Positions 9,384-16,946 of a DNA stretch of 64,000 bases are shown here, in pieces. The translations under genes were made by a program, and so were the position numbers. The first letter of the stretch is position 1; each line of letters starts with the position of its first letter. The DNA comes from Pseudomonas azotoformans. GTDB taxonomy: Bacteria; Pseudomonadota; Gammaproteobacteria; Pseudomonadales; Pseudomonadaceae. The DNA is taken from the NCBI RefSeq assembly GCF_001579805.1, contig NZ_CP014546.1, positions 5,332,001 to 5,396,000 of the forward strand, written 5' to 3'. The notes under the pieces are model-generated. The model saw nothing but the letters and a program-made list of their open reading frames with translations. It made no database searches and was not told the origin of the DNA.

Positions 9384-9864
9384 TTATTAAGTCTCTTCAG
9401 TCATCGATTTTCAGAATGCCGGACACGGCAAGGCGCGGTCAGTGGACCGGTACAAGGTTAGCAGTCGGAATACGGGGTGCTTCAGAGGGAACAGCGGCAG
9501 CGGTTGTCTTGGAGAAAGACGACTGGGAGGCTCCGAGAGGGTGTTCATGCAAATCCTGCGATGACAAAAGGACTTGAATCGTACAGCCGAAACAGAAAAT
9601 TCCCACAACACAAAACTATTACAAGATCTGTAACTGTTGCCAGATCTGTACGATCATATGATCATCTATTGAAATTTATATCACACAAACAACAACAAAA
9701 TGCATGCCACAAATCGCCACTCCATTCATGAAAACCCACAAAACACGCTATTTAAGCATTTTTAGCGAAAGCGTTTGACTGATCAGATTTTCATTTGATA
9801 AACATATGATCAGTGCAAGGCAATGAATGACCGACTGACTACAACAATAAATGGGGTGCTCATC
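9384..9864. promoter_or_regulatory. AT-rich promoter region with repeat operators upstream of sugar-binding protein
   Basis: This 480-bp gap is AT-rich from about 9590. It contains AGATCTGTA twice with an 18-bp period (9624-9632, 9642-9650), the palindrome GATCATATGATC (9652-9663), and an inverted repeat ACTGATCA (9778-9785)/TGATCAGT (9807-9814). These look like regulator sites for the binding-protein gene at 9865. No convincing ORF lies here. Confidence 0.55.
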
Positions 9865-10872
9865 ATGAAACTTGGTACGACCTTCGCCGCCGCTGCGGCC
9901 CTCTCCCTCCTCGCCAGCAGCATCGCCCTGGCCGCCGACGGCAAGACCTACAAGGTCGGCGCGGCGGTCTACGGCCTCAAGGGCCAATTCATGCAAAACT
10001 GGGTGCGCGAGCTCAAGGAGCACCCTGCCGTCAAAGATGGCACCGTGCAGCTCACGGTGTTCGATGGCAACTACGACGCGCTGACCCAGAACAACCAGAT
10101 CGAAAACATGGTGACCCAGCACTACGACGCCATCCTGTTCGTGCCCATCGACACCAAGGCCGGCGTGGGCACCGTCAAGCAAGCCATGAGCAACGACGTG
10201 GTGGTCATCGCCTCCAATACGAAAGTAGCCGATGCCTCCGTGCCTTATGTGGGCAATGACGACGTGGAAGGTGGCCGCCTGCAGGCCCAGGCCATGGTCG
10301 ACAAGCTCAACGGCAAGGGCAATGTGGTGATCATCCAGGGGCCGATTGGCCAGTCGGCACAGATCGACCGCGAAAAAGGCGAGCTGGAAGTGCTGGGCAA
10401 GCACCCGGACATCAAGATCATCGAGAAAAAGACCGCCAACTGGGACCGCGCCCAAGCCCTGACACTCACCGAGGACTGGCTGAACGCCCACCCCAAAGGC
10501 ATCAACGGCGTGATCGCACAAAACGACGACATGGCCCTCGGCGCCGTGCAAGCGCTCAAGTCCCACGGCCTGACTTCCAAGGATGTGCCAGTCACGTCCA
10601 TCGACGGCATGCCGGACGCGATCCAGGCGGCGAAAAAAGATGAAGTCACCACCTTCCTGCAAGACGCCCAGGCCCAGTCCCAAGGCGCCCTGGATGTGGC
10701 CCTGCGCGCATTGGCCGGCAGCGACTACAAGCCGCAATCGGTGATCTGGGAGCGCTACGCCAAAGACGTGAAATGGGGTGACGGCACCGCGAAAAACTAC
10801 ATCCTGCCCTGGGTGCCGGTCACCAACGCCAACGCCGACGCGCTGTACAAACAAGTCAGCGGCGCCAAGTAA
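9865..10872 (+). CDS. Periplasmic sugar/polyol-binding protein (ABC, RbsB/XylF type)
   Basis: A 335-residue type-I periplasmic binding protein. The start is taken at 9865, where a signal peptide begins (MKLGTTFAAAAALSLL..., cleavage after ALA near residue 23). The mature protein starts ADGKTYKVGAAVYGLKG and contains the family pattern NQIENMVTQ and later IAQNDDMALGAVQAL. It would bind a pentose, hexose or polyol. No matching ATPase or permease lies next to it; the adjacent gene is a zinc dehydrogenase. It may therefore work with a transporter encoded elsewhere, or act as a sensor ligand protein. Confidence 0.9.
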   Translation: MKLGTTFAAAAALSLLASSIALAADGKTYKVGAAVYGLKGQFMQNWVRELKEHPAVKDGTVQLTVFDGNYDALTQNNQIENMVTQHYDAILFVPIDTKAGVGTVKQAMSNDVVVIASNTKVADASVPYVGNDDVEGGRLQAQAMVDKLNGKGNVVIIQGPIGQSAQIDREKGELEVLGKHPDIKIIEKKTANWDRAQALTLTEDWLNAHPKGINGVIAQNDDMALGAVQALKSHGLTSKDVPVTSIDGMPDAIQAAKKDEVTTFLQDAQAQSQGALDVALRALAGSDYKPQSVIWERYAKDVKWGDGTAKNYILPWVPVTNANADALYKQVSGAK

Positions 10873-10884
10873 GTCGTGTCGAAT

Positions 10885-10909
10885 TATCGCTCCCCGCGCG
10901 GGAGCGATA
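10885..10909. terminator. Strong hairpin between binding-protein and dehydrogenase genes
   Basis: A perfect 10-bp GC-rich stem (TATCGCTCCC/GGGAGCGATA) with a 5-base CGCGC loop lies 13 bp after the binding-protein stop. No T-run follows directly, so it is more likely an mRNA-stabilising or partial attenuating hairpin than a full terminator. It could give more binding protein than dehydrogenase from one transcript. Confidence 0.55.
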
Positions 10910-10935
10910 GGTTCATCTTTGTTGTGAGGCCAGCC

Positions 10936-12051
10936 ATGTCCACCGTCACCGAACGCCCGCAAGAACAACTGTCCCCGATCATTCCGAAAACCATGCAGGC
11001 CGTGGTCTGCCATGGCCCGGAAGACTACCGGCTGGAAACCGTCGACGTGCCCACGCCCGGCCCTGAGGAAGTCCTCACCAAGGTCGAGCTGTGCGGCATC
11101 TGCATGGGCGACATCAAGACCTATCGCGGCGCGCCCTCGTTCTGGGGTGATGCCGAACAACCGCGCTATGTGAAACCGCCAATGATCCCCGGCCATGAGT
11201 TCGTCTGCCGCGTGGTCGCCCTCGGCCCTGGCGCGGAAAAACGCGGCGTGAAGATTGGCGACCGGGTCATTTCCGAGCAGATCGTGCCGTGCTGGGGCTG
11301 CCGCTTCTGCAACCACGGCCAGTACTGGATGTGCCAGAAACACGACCTGTATGGCTTCCAGAATAATGTGCAGGGGGCCATGGCCCAGTACATGATCTTC
11401 ACCAAGGAAGGCATCATCCATAAAGTCCCCGACTCCATCGCCCCGGACGAAGCCATCCTGATCGAACCGCTGGCCTGCTCGCTGCACGCCGCCGAACGCG
11501 CCAATGTGGATTTCGATGATGTGGTGGTGGTCGCCGGCGCCGGCACACTGGGCCTGGGCATCATCGGCGCGGTGCGCATGCGCAACCCGAAAAAGCTCAT
11601 CGTGCTGGACATGAAGCCCGAACGCACCGCCCTCGCCCTGCGCATGGGCGCCGACGAGGTGTGGAACCCCGCCGAAGTCGACGTGCTGGCCAAGATCCGT
11701 GAAATCACCGACGGCTACGGTTGCGATATCTACATCGAAGCCACCGGTCATCACAAGGCGGTCAACCAGGGCCTGGCGATGCTGCGCAAGCTGGGGCGCT
11801 TCGTCGAGTTCAGCGTGTTCAATGACGAGGCCACGGTGGATTGGTCGATCATTGGCGACCGCAAGGAGCTGGATGTACTCGGCTCGCACCTGGGGCCCTA
11901 CATGTACCCGCGCGCCATCGACTTTATCGGCAACCGCAAGATCGACATGCGCGACGTGGTCACCCACAAGTTCGCCCTGGCGGATTTCAAGGAAGCCTTT
12001 GCCGTGATGGAGCGCGGCGACAAATCCCTCAAGGTTGTGCTTGAGCCCTGA
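10936..12051 (+). CDS. Zinc-dependent MDR dehydrogenase, probably polyol-type
   Basis: A 371-residue medium-chain dehydrogenase; the ATG at 10936 follows a GTGAGG ribosome site. The catalytic zinc ligand cysteine is in ELCGICMGD, with GHEF downstream. The four structural-zinc cysteines lie in CWGCRFCNHGQYWMC. The NAD-binding GAGTLGLGIIG motif is in the second half. Sequence features and the sugar/polyol-binding protein just upstream suggest oxidation of a polyol; relatives include erythritol/L-threitol-type dehydrogenases, but the substrate is inferred. Its 3' end overlaps the convergent LysR gene by 23 bp. Confidence 0.87.
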   Translation: MSTVTERPQEQLSPIIPKTMQAVVCHGPEDYRLETVDVPTPGPEEVLTKVELCGICMGDIKTYRGAPSFWGDAEQPRYVKPPMIPGHEFVCRVVALGPGAEKRGVKIGDRVISEQIVPCWGCRFCNHGQYWMCQKHDLYGFQNNVQGAMAQYMIFTKEGIIHKVPDSIAPDEAILIEPLACSLHAAERANVDFDDVVVVAGAGTLGLGIIGAVRMRNPKKLIVLDMKPERTALALRMGADEVWNPAEVDVLAKIREITDGYGCDIYIEATGHHKAVNQGLAMLRKLGRFVEFSVFNDEATVDWSIIGDRKELDVLGSHLGPYMYPRAIDFIGNRKIDMRDVVTHKFALADFKEAFAVMERGDKSLKVVLEP

Positions 12052-12904
12052 CCTGCTGGATGTACCGCACCACCGCCGGCGCTTTTTCGAAGCGCCGGTG
12101 AATCAACGACAGCCAGGACGACGCGTCACTGCCTTGGATCGTGCGATACACCACGCCCGGCAAGCTGGCATGCCCCACCACCGACGCCGGCACCACGGCC
12201 ACGCCCTGCCCCAATGACACCAATGCGACCACCGCCACCAAACCTCCGGGTTGCGGCCCCAGGCGCGGCGCAAAATCGCCTTGGGCGGCCACGTGCAGCG
12301 TGCCGCTGATCTGTTCCGGCAGGATGAAGGTTTCGTTTTGCAAATGCTCACAGTGGATGGCTTTCAACCCCAGCAGCCACGAATCCTGCGGCAGCGCCAG
12401 CACAAAGCCTTCACTGTCGAGGCGTAGCGCTTCCACACTCTCCGGCAAGGTCATCGGTGAGCGGATATAGCCGATATCGCAGCGCCCGTCCGCAACCGCA
12501 CCCGGCAACGTGGCCATGGCGCATTCGCGTACGTTCACGCTGACATCGGGAAACGCCTGGCAAAACCCGCGCATCTGCCGCTGCAGCACCCCGGAATACA
12601 CCGCCGATGCCACATAGCCCAGCTCAATGTGGCCGATCTCACCACGCCCGGCGCGCTGGGCATTGCGCTGGGCGAACTCGAACTGACGCACCGTCGCCTC
12701 CGCCTCGATCAACAACGCAGCACCCGCCTCGGTGAGGCTGACTTCGCGTTGCTGACGGATAAACAGCCGTGTGCCCAGGCTGGTTTCCATGTCCTGAATC
12801 TGTCGACTCAACGTCGGCGGAGCAATCCCCAGTTGCTCGGCAGCGCGGGTGAAATTGCGCTGCCGGGCGACGGCCAGGAAGTAGCGAAAGTGGCGGATGT
12901 CCAT
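12029..12904 (-). CDS. LysR-family transcriptional regulator
   Basis: A 291-residue LysR-type regulator. The N-terminal helix-turn-helix is clear (MDIRHFRYFLAVARQRNFTRAAEQLGI..., residues 1-60) and a periplasmic-binding-like effector domain follows (about 90-290). It is divergent from the DHA2 pump at 13055, with 150 bp between start codons, the usual arrangement for a LysR regulator and its target. The convergent dehydrogenase is a less likely target. Confidence 0.93.
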   Translation of the reverse strand: MDIRHFRYFLAVARQRNFTRAAEQLGIAPPTLSRQIQDMETSLGTRLFIRQQREVSLTEAGAALLIEAEATVRQFEFAQRNAQRAGRGEIGHIELGYVASAVYSGVLQRQMRGFCQAFPDVSVNVRECAMATLPGAVADGRCDIGYIRSPMTLPESVEALRLDSEGFVLALPQDSWLLGLKAIHCEHLQNETFILPEQISGTLHVAAQGDFAPRLGPQPGGLVAVVALVSLGQGVAVVPASVVGHASLPGVVYRTIQGSDASSWLSLIHRRFEKAPAVVRYIQQVRAQAQP

Positions 12905-13054
12905 TGCTGGATTAGCTCAAAGGTAATGAAGTGGTTCCGCCTGGCTAACAAGGACTTTGGGCAGCGCGGATATGCTGGAGCGACTAGAACAGTAGAGAGC
13001 CCTTGCGATGTCCGTCAACTGCATTTTCTTTGTTGCCTTTGAGGTAATTCAATC

Positions 13055-14590
13055 ATGAGCCGGGTCAGCCCACGCCTTACCTTGCTGACCGCTTCCGGTG
13101 TTTGCTCACTGATTGTGCTCGACACCAATATCGTCGCCGTGACCCTGCCGAGCATTGCTCGCGACCTGGGGGCAAACTTTGCCGACATCGAGTGGGTGGT
13201 CAGCGCCTATATGCTGGCGTTTGCCGCCTTACTACTACCGGCGGGCAGTATCGCCGACCGCTTCGGGCGCAAGAAAACCCTGATCTGGGGCTTGAGCCTT
13301 TTCATCCTCGCGTCACTGGGTTGTGGTGCAGCGCCCACTGCGCTGTTGCTGGATATCGCTCGTGCCATCAAAGGCGTGGGCGCGGCGCTGTTGCTGACGT
13401 CAGCCCTGGCATCCATCGGCCACACCTTCCACGATGAAGCGGAACGGGCCAAAGCCTGGGCCTTCTGGGGCGCGTGCATGGGCGTGGCGATGACTGCCGC
13501 ACCGACACTCGGCGGCCTTATTACCCAGTATTTGGGCTGGCGCTGGATCTTCTACCTCAACCTGCCAGTGGGCCTGGCGCTGATGAGCCTGGTGCTGCGC
13601 GCCATTCCGGAATCCCGCGATACCCAGTCCGCACGGCTCGATCCTTGGGGCAGCCTGGCGTTCAGCGCGAGCCTGTTGTGCCTGATCTGGGGGTTGATCG
13701 AGGCCAATCGGATTGGCTGGGATAACCGGCTGACTTATGCGCGGCTGATCGGCGGCGCGGCATTGCTGGGCGTGTTCGTACTGGTTGAACGCCTGCAGCA
13801 GCGGCCCATGGTCGACCTGCAATTGTTTCGCCACCCACGCTTTATCGGCGCTCTGCTGGGCATGTTTGCCTACGCCGGTTGCGCTCAGGTGATGATGACG
13901 TTGCTGCCGTTTTACCTGCAAAACGGCTTGGGTTTCTCCGCAATTGCCTCGGGCCTGGGCATGCTGCCGTTTGCCTTGACCATGCTGGCCTGCCCACGCA
14001 TTGGCGCGCGCCTGGCCGAACGCTTTACGCCCGCGACGATGATGTCCACCGGATTGACCCTGGTGGGTTGCGGCAATTTGCTGAGTGCCTGGGCGGTCAA
14101 TCTGGGCGGCTACCTGCCCTTTGCCCTGGCCATCGCCGTGACGGGCGCCGGTGCGGGCCTGCTCAATGGTGATACGCAGAAAAACATCATGGCCTGCGTG
14201 CCTCGGGACCGCGCAGGGATGGCTTCCGGCATGAGCACCACCATGCGTTTCAGCGCGATCATGTTGGCGATTGGCGTGTATGGGGCGTTGCTGAGCAGCC
14301 ACAGCGAACAGCTGCTGAGTGCAAGCATCGACACGCAATGGCAGGCGCACGTGAACGGGATTGCTTCACGCGTGGTGGCCGGGGATATGCCGGCGGCGAT
14401 GGGATTGCTACCGGAGTCGGCGCGAGAGGTGGTGCAACCGCTGGCACGGCAGGCATTTGTGGGTGGGTTCAGTGGTGTGCTGTGGGTCGCGGGCTTGCTG
14501 GGTTTGCTGGGGGCTCTAGTCGTAGGGACATTGATGAGAAACCCAATACCAGCGGTGCAACAGGCCTCCACGAAACCTGTACACCGCTGA
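13055..14590 (+). CDS. MFS transporter of the DHA2 (EmrB/QacA) family
   Basis: A 511-residue inner-membrane protein with about 14 membrane segments. The N-terminal LDTNIVAVTLPSI motif (residues 20-33) and the loop motif GSIADRFGRKK are typical of 14-segment drug:H+ antiporters. It likely exports hydrophobic or toxic compounds. GAGGTAA lies about 7 bp before the ATG. The divergent LysR regulator at 12029-12904 is the likely controller. It has no adjacent membrane-fusion partner, so it probably works alone. Confidence 0.93.
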   Translation: MSRVSPRLTLLTASGVCSLIVLDTNIVAVTLPSIARDLGANFADIEWVVSAYMLAFAALLLPAGSIADRFGRKKTLIWGLSLFILASLGCGAAPTALLLDIARAIKGVGAALLLTSALASIGHTFHDEAERAKAWAFWGACMGVAMTAAPTLGGLITQYLGWRWIFYLNLPVGLALMSLVLRAIPESRDTQSARLDPWGSLAFSASLLCLIWGLIEANRIGWDNRLTYARLIGGAALLGVFVLVERLQQRPMVDLQLFRHPRFIGALLGMFAYAGCAQVMMTLLPFYLQNGLGFSAIASGLGMLPFALTMLACPRIGARLAERFTPATMMSTGLTLVGCGNLLSAWAVNLGGYLPFALAIAVTGAGAGLLNGDTQKNIMACVPRDRAGMASGMSTTMRFSAIMLAIGVYGALLSSHSEQLLSASIDTQWQAHVNGIASRVVAGDMPAAMGLLPESAREVVQPLARQAFVGGFSGVLWVAGLLGLLGALVVGTLMRNPIPAVQQASTKPVHR

Positions 14591-14596
14591 TCAGCC

Positions 14597-15622
14597 TTAC
14601 CAGAACCGCTGCTGGGTCAACCGGCTCCACCAGGTCAACAGCACGCGGTCCACCGAGCCACTGGCGGCCAGGCCCACGCGCTCCTGCAAACTCTTGCGCT
14701 CGGCATAGTGCAGGTGGAACACCTCGGCGGTCTTGGCCTTGGTGGCCAGGTATTCGTCGCTGGTTTGCAGCTCATCGACCAGTTGCTTGTCGAGGGCTGC
14801 AACACCCAGCCACACTTCTCCAGTCGCAACATCGTCGATCGCCAGCTGCGGGCGGTAACGCGAGACAAAGTTCTTGAACAACTGGTGAGTGATGTCCAGG
14901 TCTTCCTGGAACTTCTCGCGACCCTTCTCGGTGTTTTCGCCAAACACGGTGAGGGTGCGTTTGTACTCACCGGCGGTCAGCACTTCAAAGTCGATGTCGT
15001 GTTTTTTCAGCAGGCGGTTCACGTTAGGCAGCTGTGCGACCACGCCGATGGAACCGAGGATGGCAAACGGTGCGCTGATGATCTTCTCGCCGATGCACGC
15101 CATCATGTAGCCGCCGCTGGCCGCGACCTTGTCAATGCACACGGTCAAGGGCACGCCCGCCTGGCGGATACGCGCCAGTTGCGACGAGGCCAGGCCGTAG
15201 CTGTGGACCATGCCGCCGCCACTTTCCAGGCGCAGCACCACTTCATCCTTCGGCGTGGCCAGGCTCAGCAAGGCGGTGATTTCATGGCGCAGGCTTTCAG
15301 TGGCCGAGGCCTTGATGTCACCATCAAAATCCAGCACGAACACCCGTGGCCTGGCCTCGGCTTTCTGCTTGCCTTTCTTCTTTTCAGCCTTGCCTTCGGA
15401 CTTGCGCAGGGCCTTGAGCTGATCCTTGTCGAGCAAGGTCGATTCCAGGCGCTCACGCAGGCCTTTGTAGAAGTCATTGAGTTTGCTGACCTGCAATTGG
15501 CCGGCGGATTTGCGACGACCTTTGCTGCGCAGCGACGCAAAGCTGATCAGTACCACCAGAATAGCGACCACCAGGGTGACGGTCTTCGCCAGAAAGCTCG
15601 CGTATTCGGCCAAAAAATCCAT
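14597..15622 (-). CDS. sohB: Inner-membrane S49 protease SohB
   Basis: A 341-residue S49-family peptidase. An N-terminal membrane segment (about residues 10-30) anchors it. A Lys-rich linker (70-92) precedes the protease domain, with nucleophile S169 in VAASGGYMMA and the general base probably K221 in AGEYKRTLT. The length and N-terminal anchor fit SohB rather than SppA, which is double-length. Its stop is 6 bp from that of the convergent MFS gene. It probably degrades membrane or periplasmic peptides. Confidence 0.93.
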   Translation of the reverse strand: MDFLAEYASFLAKTVTLVVAILVVLISFASLRSKGRRKSAGQLQVSKLNDFYKGLRERLESTLLDKDQLKALRKSEGKAEKKKGKQKAEARPRVFVLDFDGDIKASATESLRHEITALLSLATPKDEVVLRLESGGGMVHSYGLASSQLARIRQAGVPLTVCIDKVAASGGYMMACIGEKIISAPFAILGSIGVVAQLPNVNRLLKKHDIDFEVLTAGEYKRTLTVFGENTEKGREKFQEDLDITHQLFKNFVSRYRPQLAIDDVATGEVWLGVAALDKQLVDELQTSDEYLATKAKTAEVFHLHYAERKSLQERVGLAASGSVDRVLLTWWSRLTQQRFW

Positions 15623-15815
15623 GGTTCTCCTTACAAGTGCAGTGCGCCAGGCGCGGATTGACCAAGCATACCGACGGGGCTTGCCGGGAGCCAGTGCTCA
15701 AACCGCCACCAAGCGCCCTCTAACGAGCTTTTAAAACAAGCGTATGTTTTTTCATTGACAGCTCGCAGGCATCCTCATAACCTCGCCAGACTTTCAACGT
15801 ACCGGGAAAACGGAC

Positions 15816-16526
15816 GTGGGCAGCATCTATCTGATTCGACATGGCCAGGCCTCCTTCGGTGCAGACGACTATGACGTCCTGTCGCCCGTCGGCGTGGAAC
15901 AGGCACAGGTACTCGGCCGCCACCTGGCGGAAATGGGCCTGGTGTTCGACCGCTGTGTGGCCGGCGACCTGCGCCGCCAGCAGCACACCGCCACCGCTGC
16001 GTTCGATCAGTACAGCGCCCTGGGCCTGCCGGTACCGGCACTGGAAACCGACAGCGCCTTCAACGAATTCGATGCCGACGCAATCATCCGCGCCCTGCTC
16101 CCCGACCTGCTCACCACCGAACCCGAAGCCCTGGAGATCCTGCGCAACGCCGCGCAGAACCGCAGCGAATTCCAGCGCATTTTCGCCCTGATCATCGAGC
16201 GCTGGCTGGCCGGCACCTACGACCCGCCAGGGCTGGAAAGCTGGCTGAGCTTTGTGGAACGTGTCCAGGGTGGCCTGCAACGCATTCTTGAAGCGGCGGA
16301 CAACGCGCAGAAAATCGCCGTGTTCACCTCCGGCGGCACTATCACCGCCCTGCTCCACCTGATTACCCGGATGCCTGCCGCGCAAGCGTTCGAACTGAAC
16401 TGGCAAATTGTTAACACCTCGCTCAACCAGCTGAAATTCCGCGGTCGCGAGGTGGCACTGGCTTCCTTCAACAGTCATGCCCACTTGCAACTGTTGAAGG
16501 CGCCGCAGCTCATCACGTTCCGATGA
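15816..16526 (+). CDS. Histidine phosphatase family protein
   Basis: A 236-residue phosphoglycerate-mutase-like protein starting at GTG. The catalytic R8-H9-G10 (LIRHGQAS) opens the protein, and later conserved elements include SGGTITALLHLI, whose position corresponds to the second-histidine region of the superfamily although here the residue is not His. Members are small-molecule or protein phosphatases; specificity is unknown. An SCP2 protein follows by 56 bp on the same strand and may share the transcript. The GTG start is chosen because the RHG motif begins immediately after it. Confidence 0.88.
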   Translation: MGSIYLIRHGQASFGADDYDVLSPVGVEQAQVLGRHLAEMGLVFDRCVAGDLRRQQHTATAAFDQYSALGLPVPALETDSAFNEFDADAIIRALLPDLLTTEPEALEILRNAAQNRSEFQRIFALIIERWLAGTYDPPGLESWLSFVERVQGGLQRILEAADNAQKIAVFTSGGTITALLHLITRMPAAQAFELNWQIVNTSLNQLKFRGREVALASFNSHAHLQLLKAPQLITFR

Positions 16527-16582
16527 GCTGCGGCCAACCGTGACCCCAAGGTCACTGGACTCTACCCTAAAGGATCGAAACC

Positions 16583-16897
16583 ATGACTGACGTAGCCAAA
16601 GCTGTAGAAGCAATGAAAGCCAAATTCAACCCAGCCGCCGCCGACGGCCTGGACCTGGTGTTCGGTTTCCGCATCGACGACACCCAGAACTTCTCGCTGG
16701 TGGTGAAAGACAACACCTGCGAACTGCTGGAAGGCGAAAACCCAGACGCCCAGGTCACCTTGGTGATGGACGCTGACACCATGAAAGGCATCGTCAGCGG
16801 CGAGACCGACGGCATGCAGGCCTTCATGGGCGGCAAGCTGCGCACCGAAGGCGACATGATGCTGGCGATGAAGCTGAGCGAACTGTTCCCGGCTTGA
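16583..16897 (+). CDS. SCP2 sterol-binding domain protein
   Basis: A 104-residue single-domain SCP2 protein. The fold is recognised from the pattern FRIDD-NFSLVVKD, then PDAQVTLVMDADTMKGIVSGE and a C-terminal LRTEGDMMLAMKLSELF. Such proteins bind lipids or acyl groups in the cytoplasm; the ligand is unknown. AAGGATCGAAACC lies upstream of the ATG, and a strong terminator follows at 16921. The companion histidine phosphatase upstream is a frequent type of neighbour. Confidence 0.92.
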   Translation: MTDVAKAVEAMKAKFNPAAADGLDLVFGFRIDDTQNFSLVVKDNTCELLEGENPDAQVTLVMDADTMKGIVSGETDGMQAFMGGKLRTEGDMMLAMKLSELFPA

Positions 16898-16920
16898 TTC
16901 ACGGGCAACCCTGAATCCGA

Positions 16921-16946
16921 TCCCGCCTTTACAGGCGGGATTTTTA
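16921..16946 (+). terminator. Rho-independent terminator after SCP2 gene
   Basis: Stem TCCCGCCT (16921-16928)/AGGCGGGA (16933-16940), 4-base loop, then TTTTTA. It lies 24 bp after the SCP2 stop and abuts the stop of the convergent glycosidase gene. Confidence 0.9.

Noticed and set aside
9748..11967. 739-codon open frame on the minus strand opposite the binding protein and dehydrogenase
   Set aside because: It is antisense to two well-supported genes, has a His/Val/Asp-heavy composition typical of a GC-rich shadow frame, and resembles no family.
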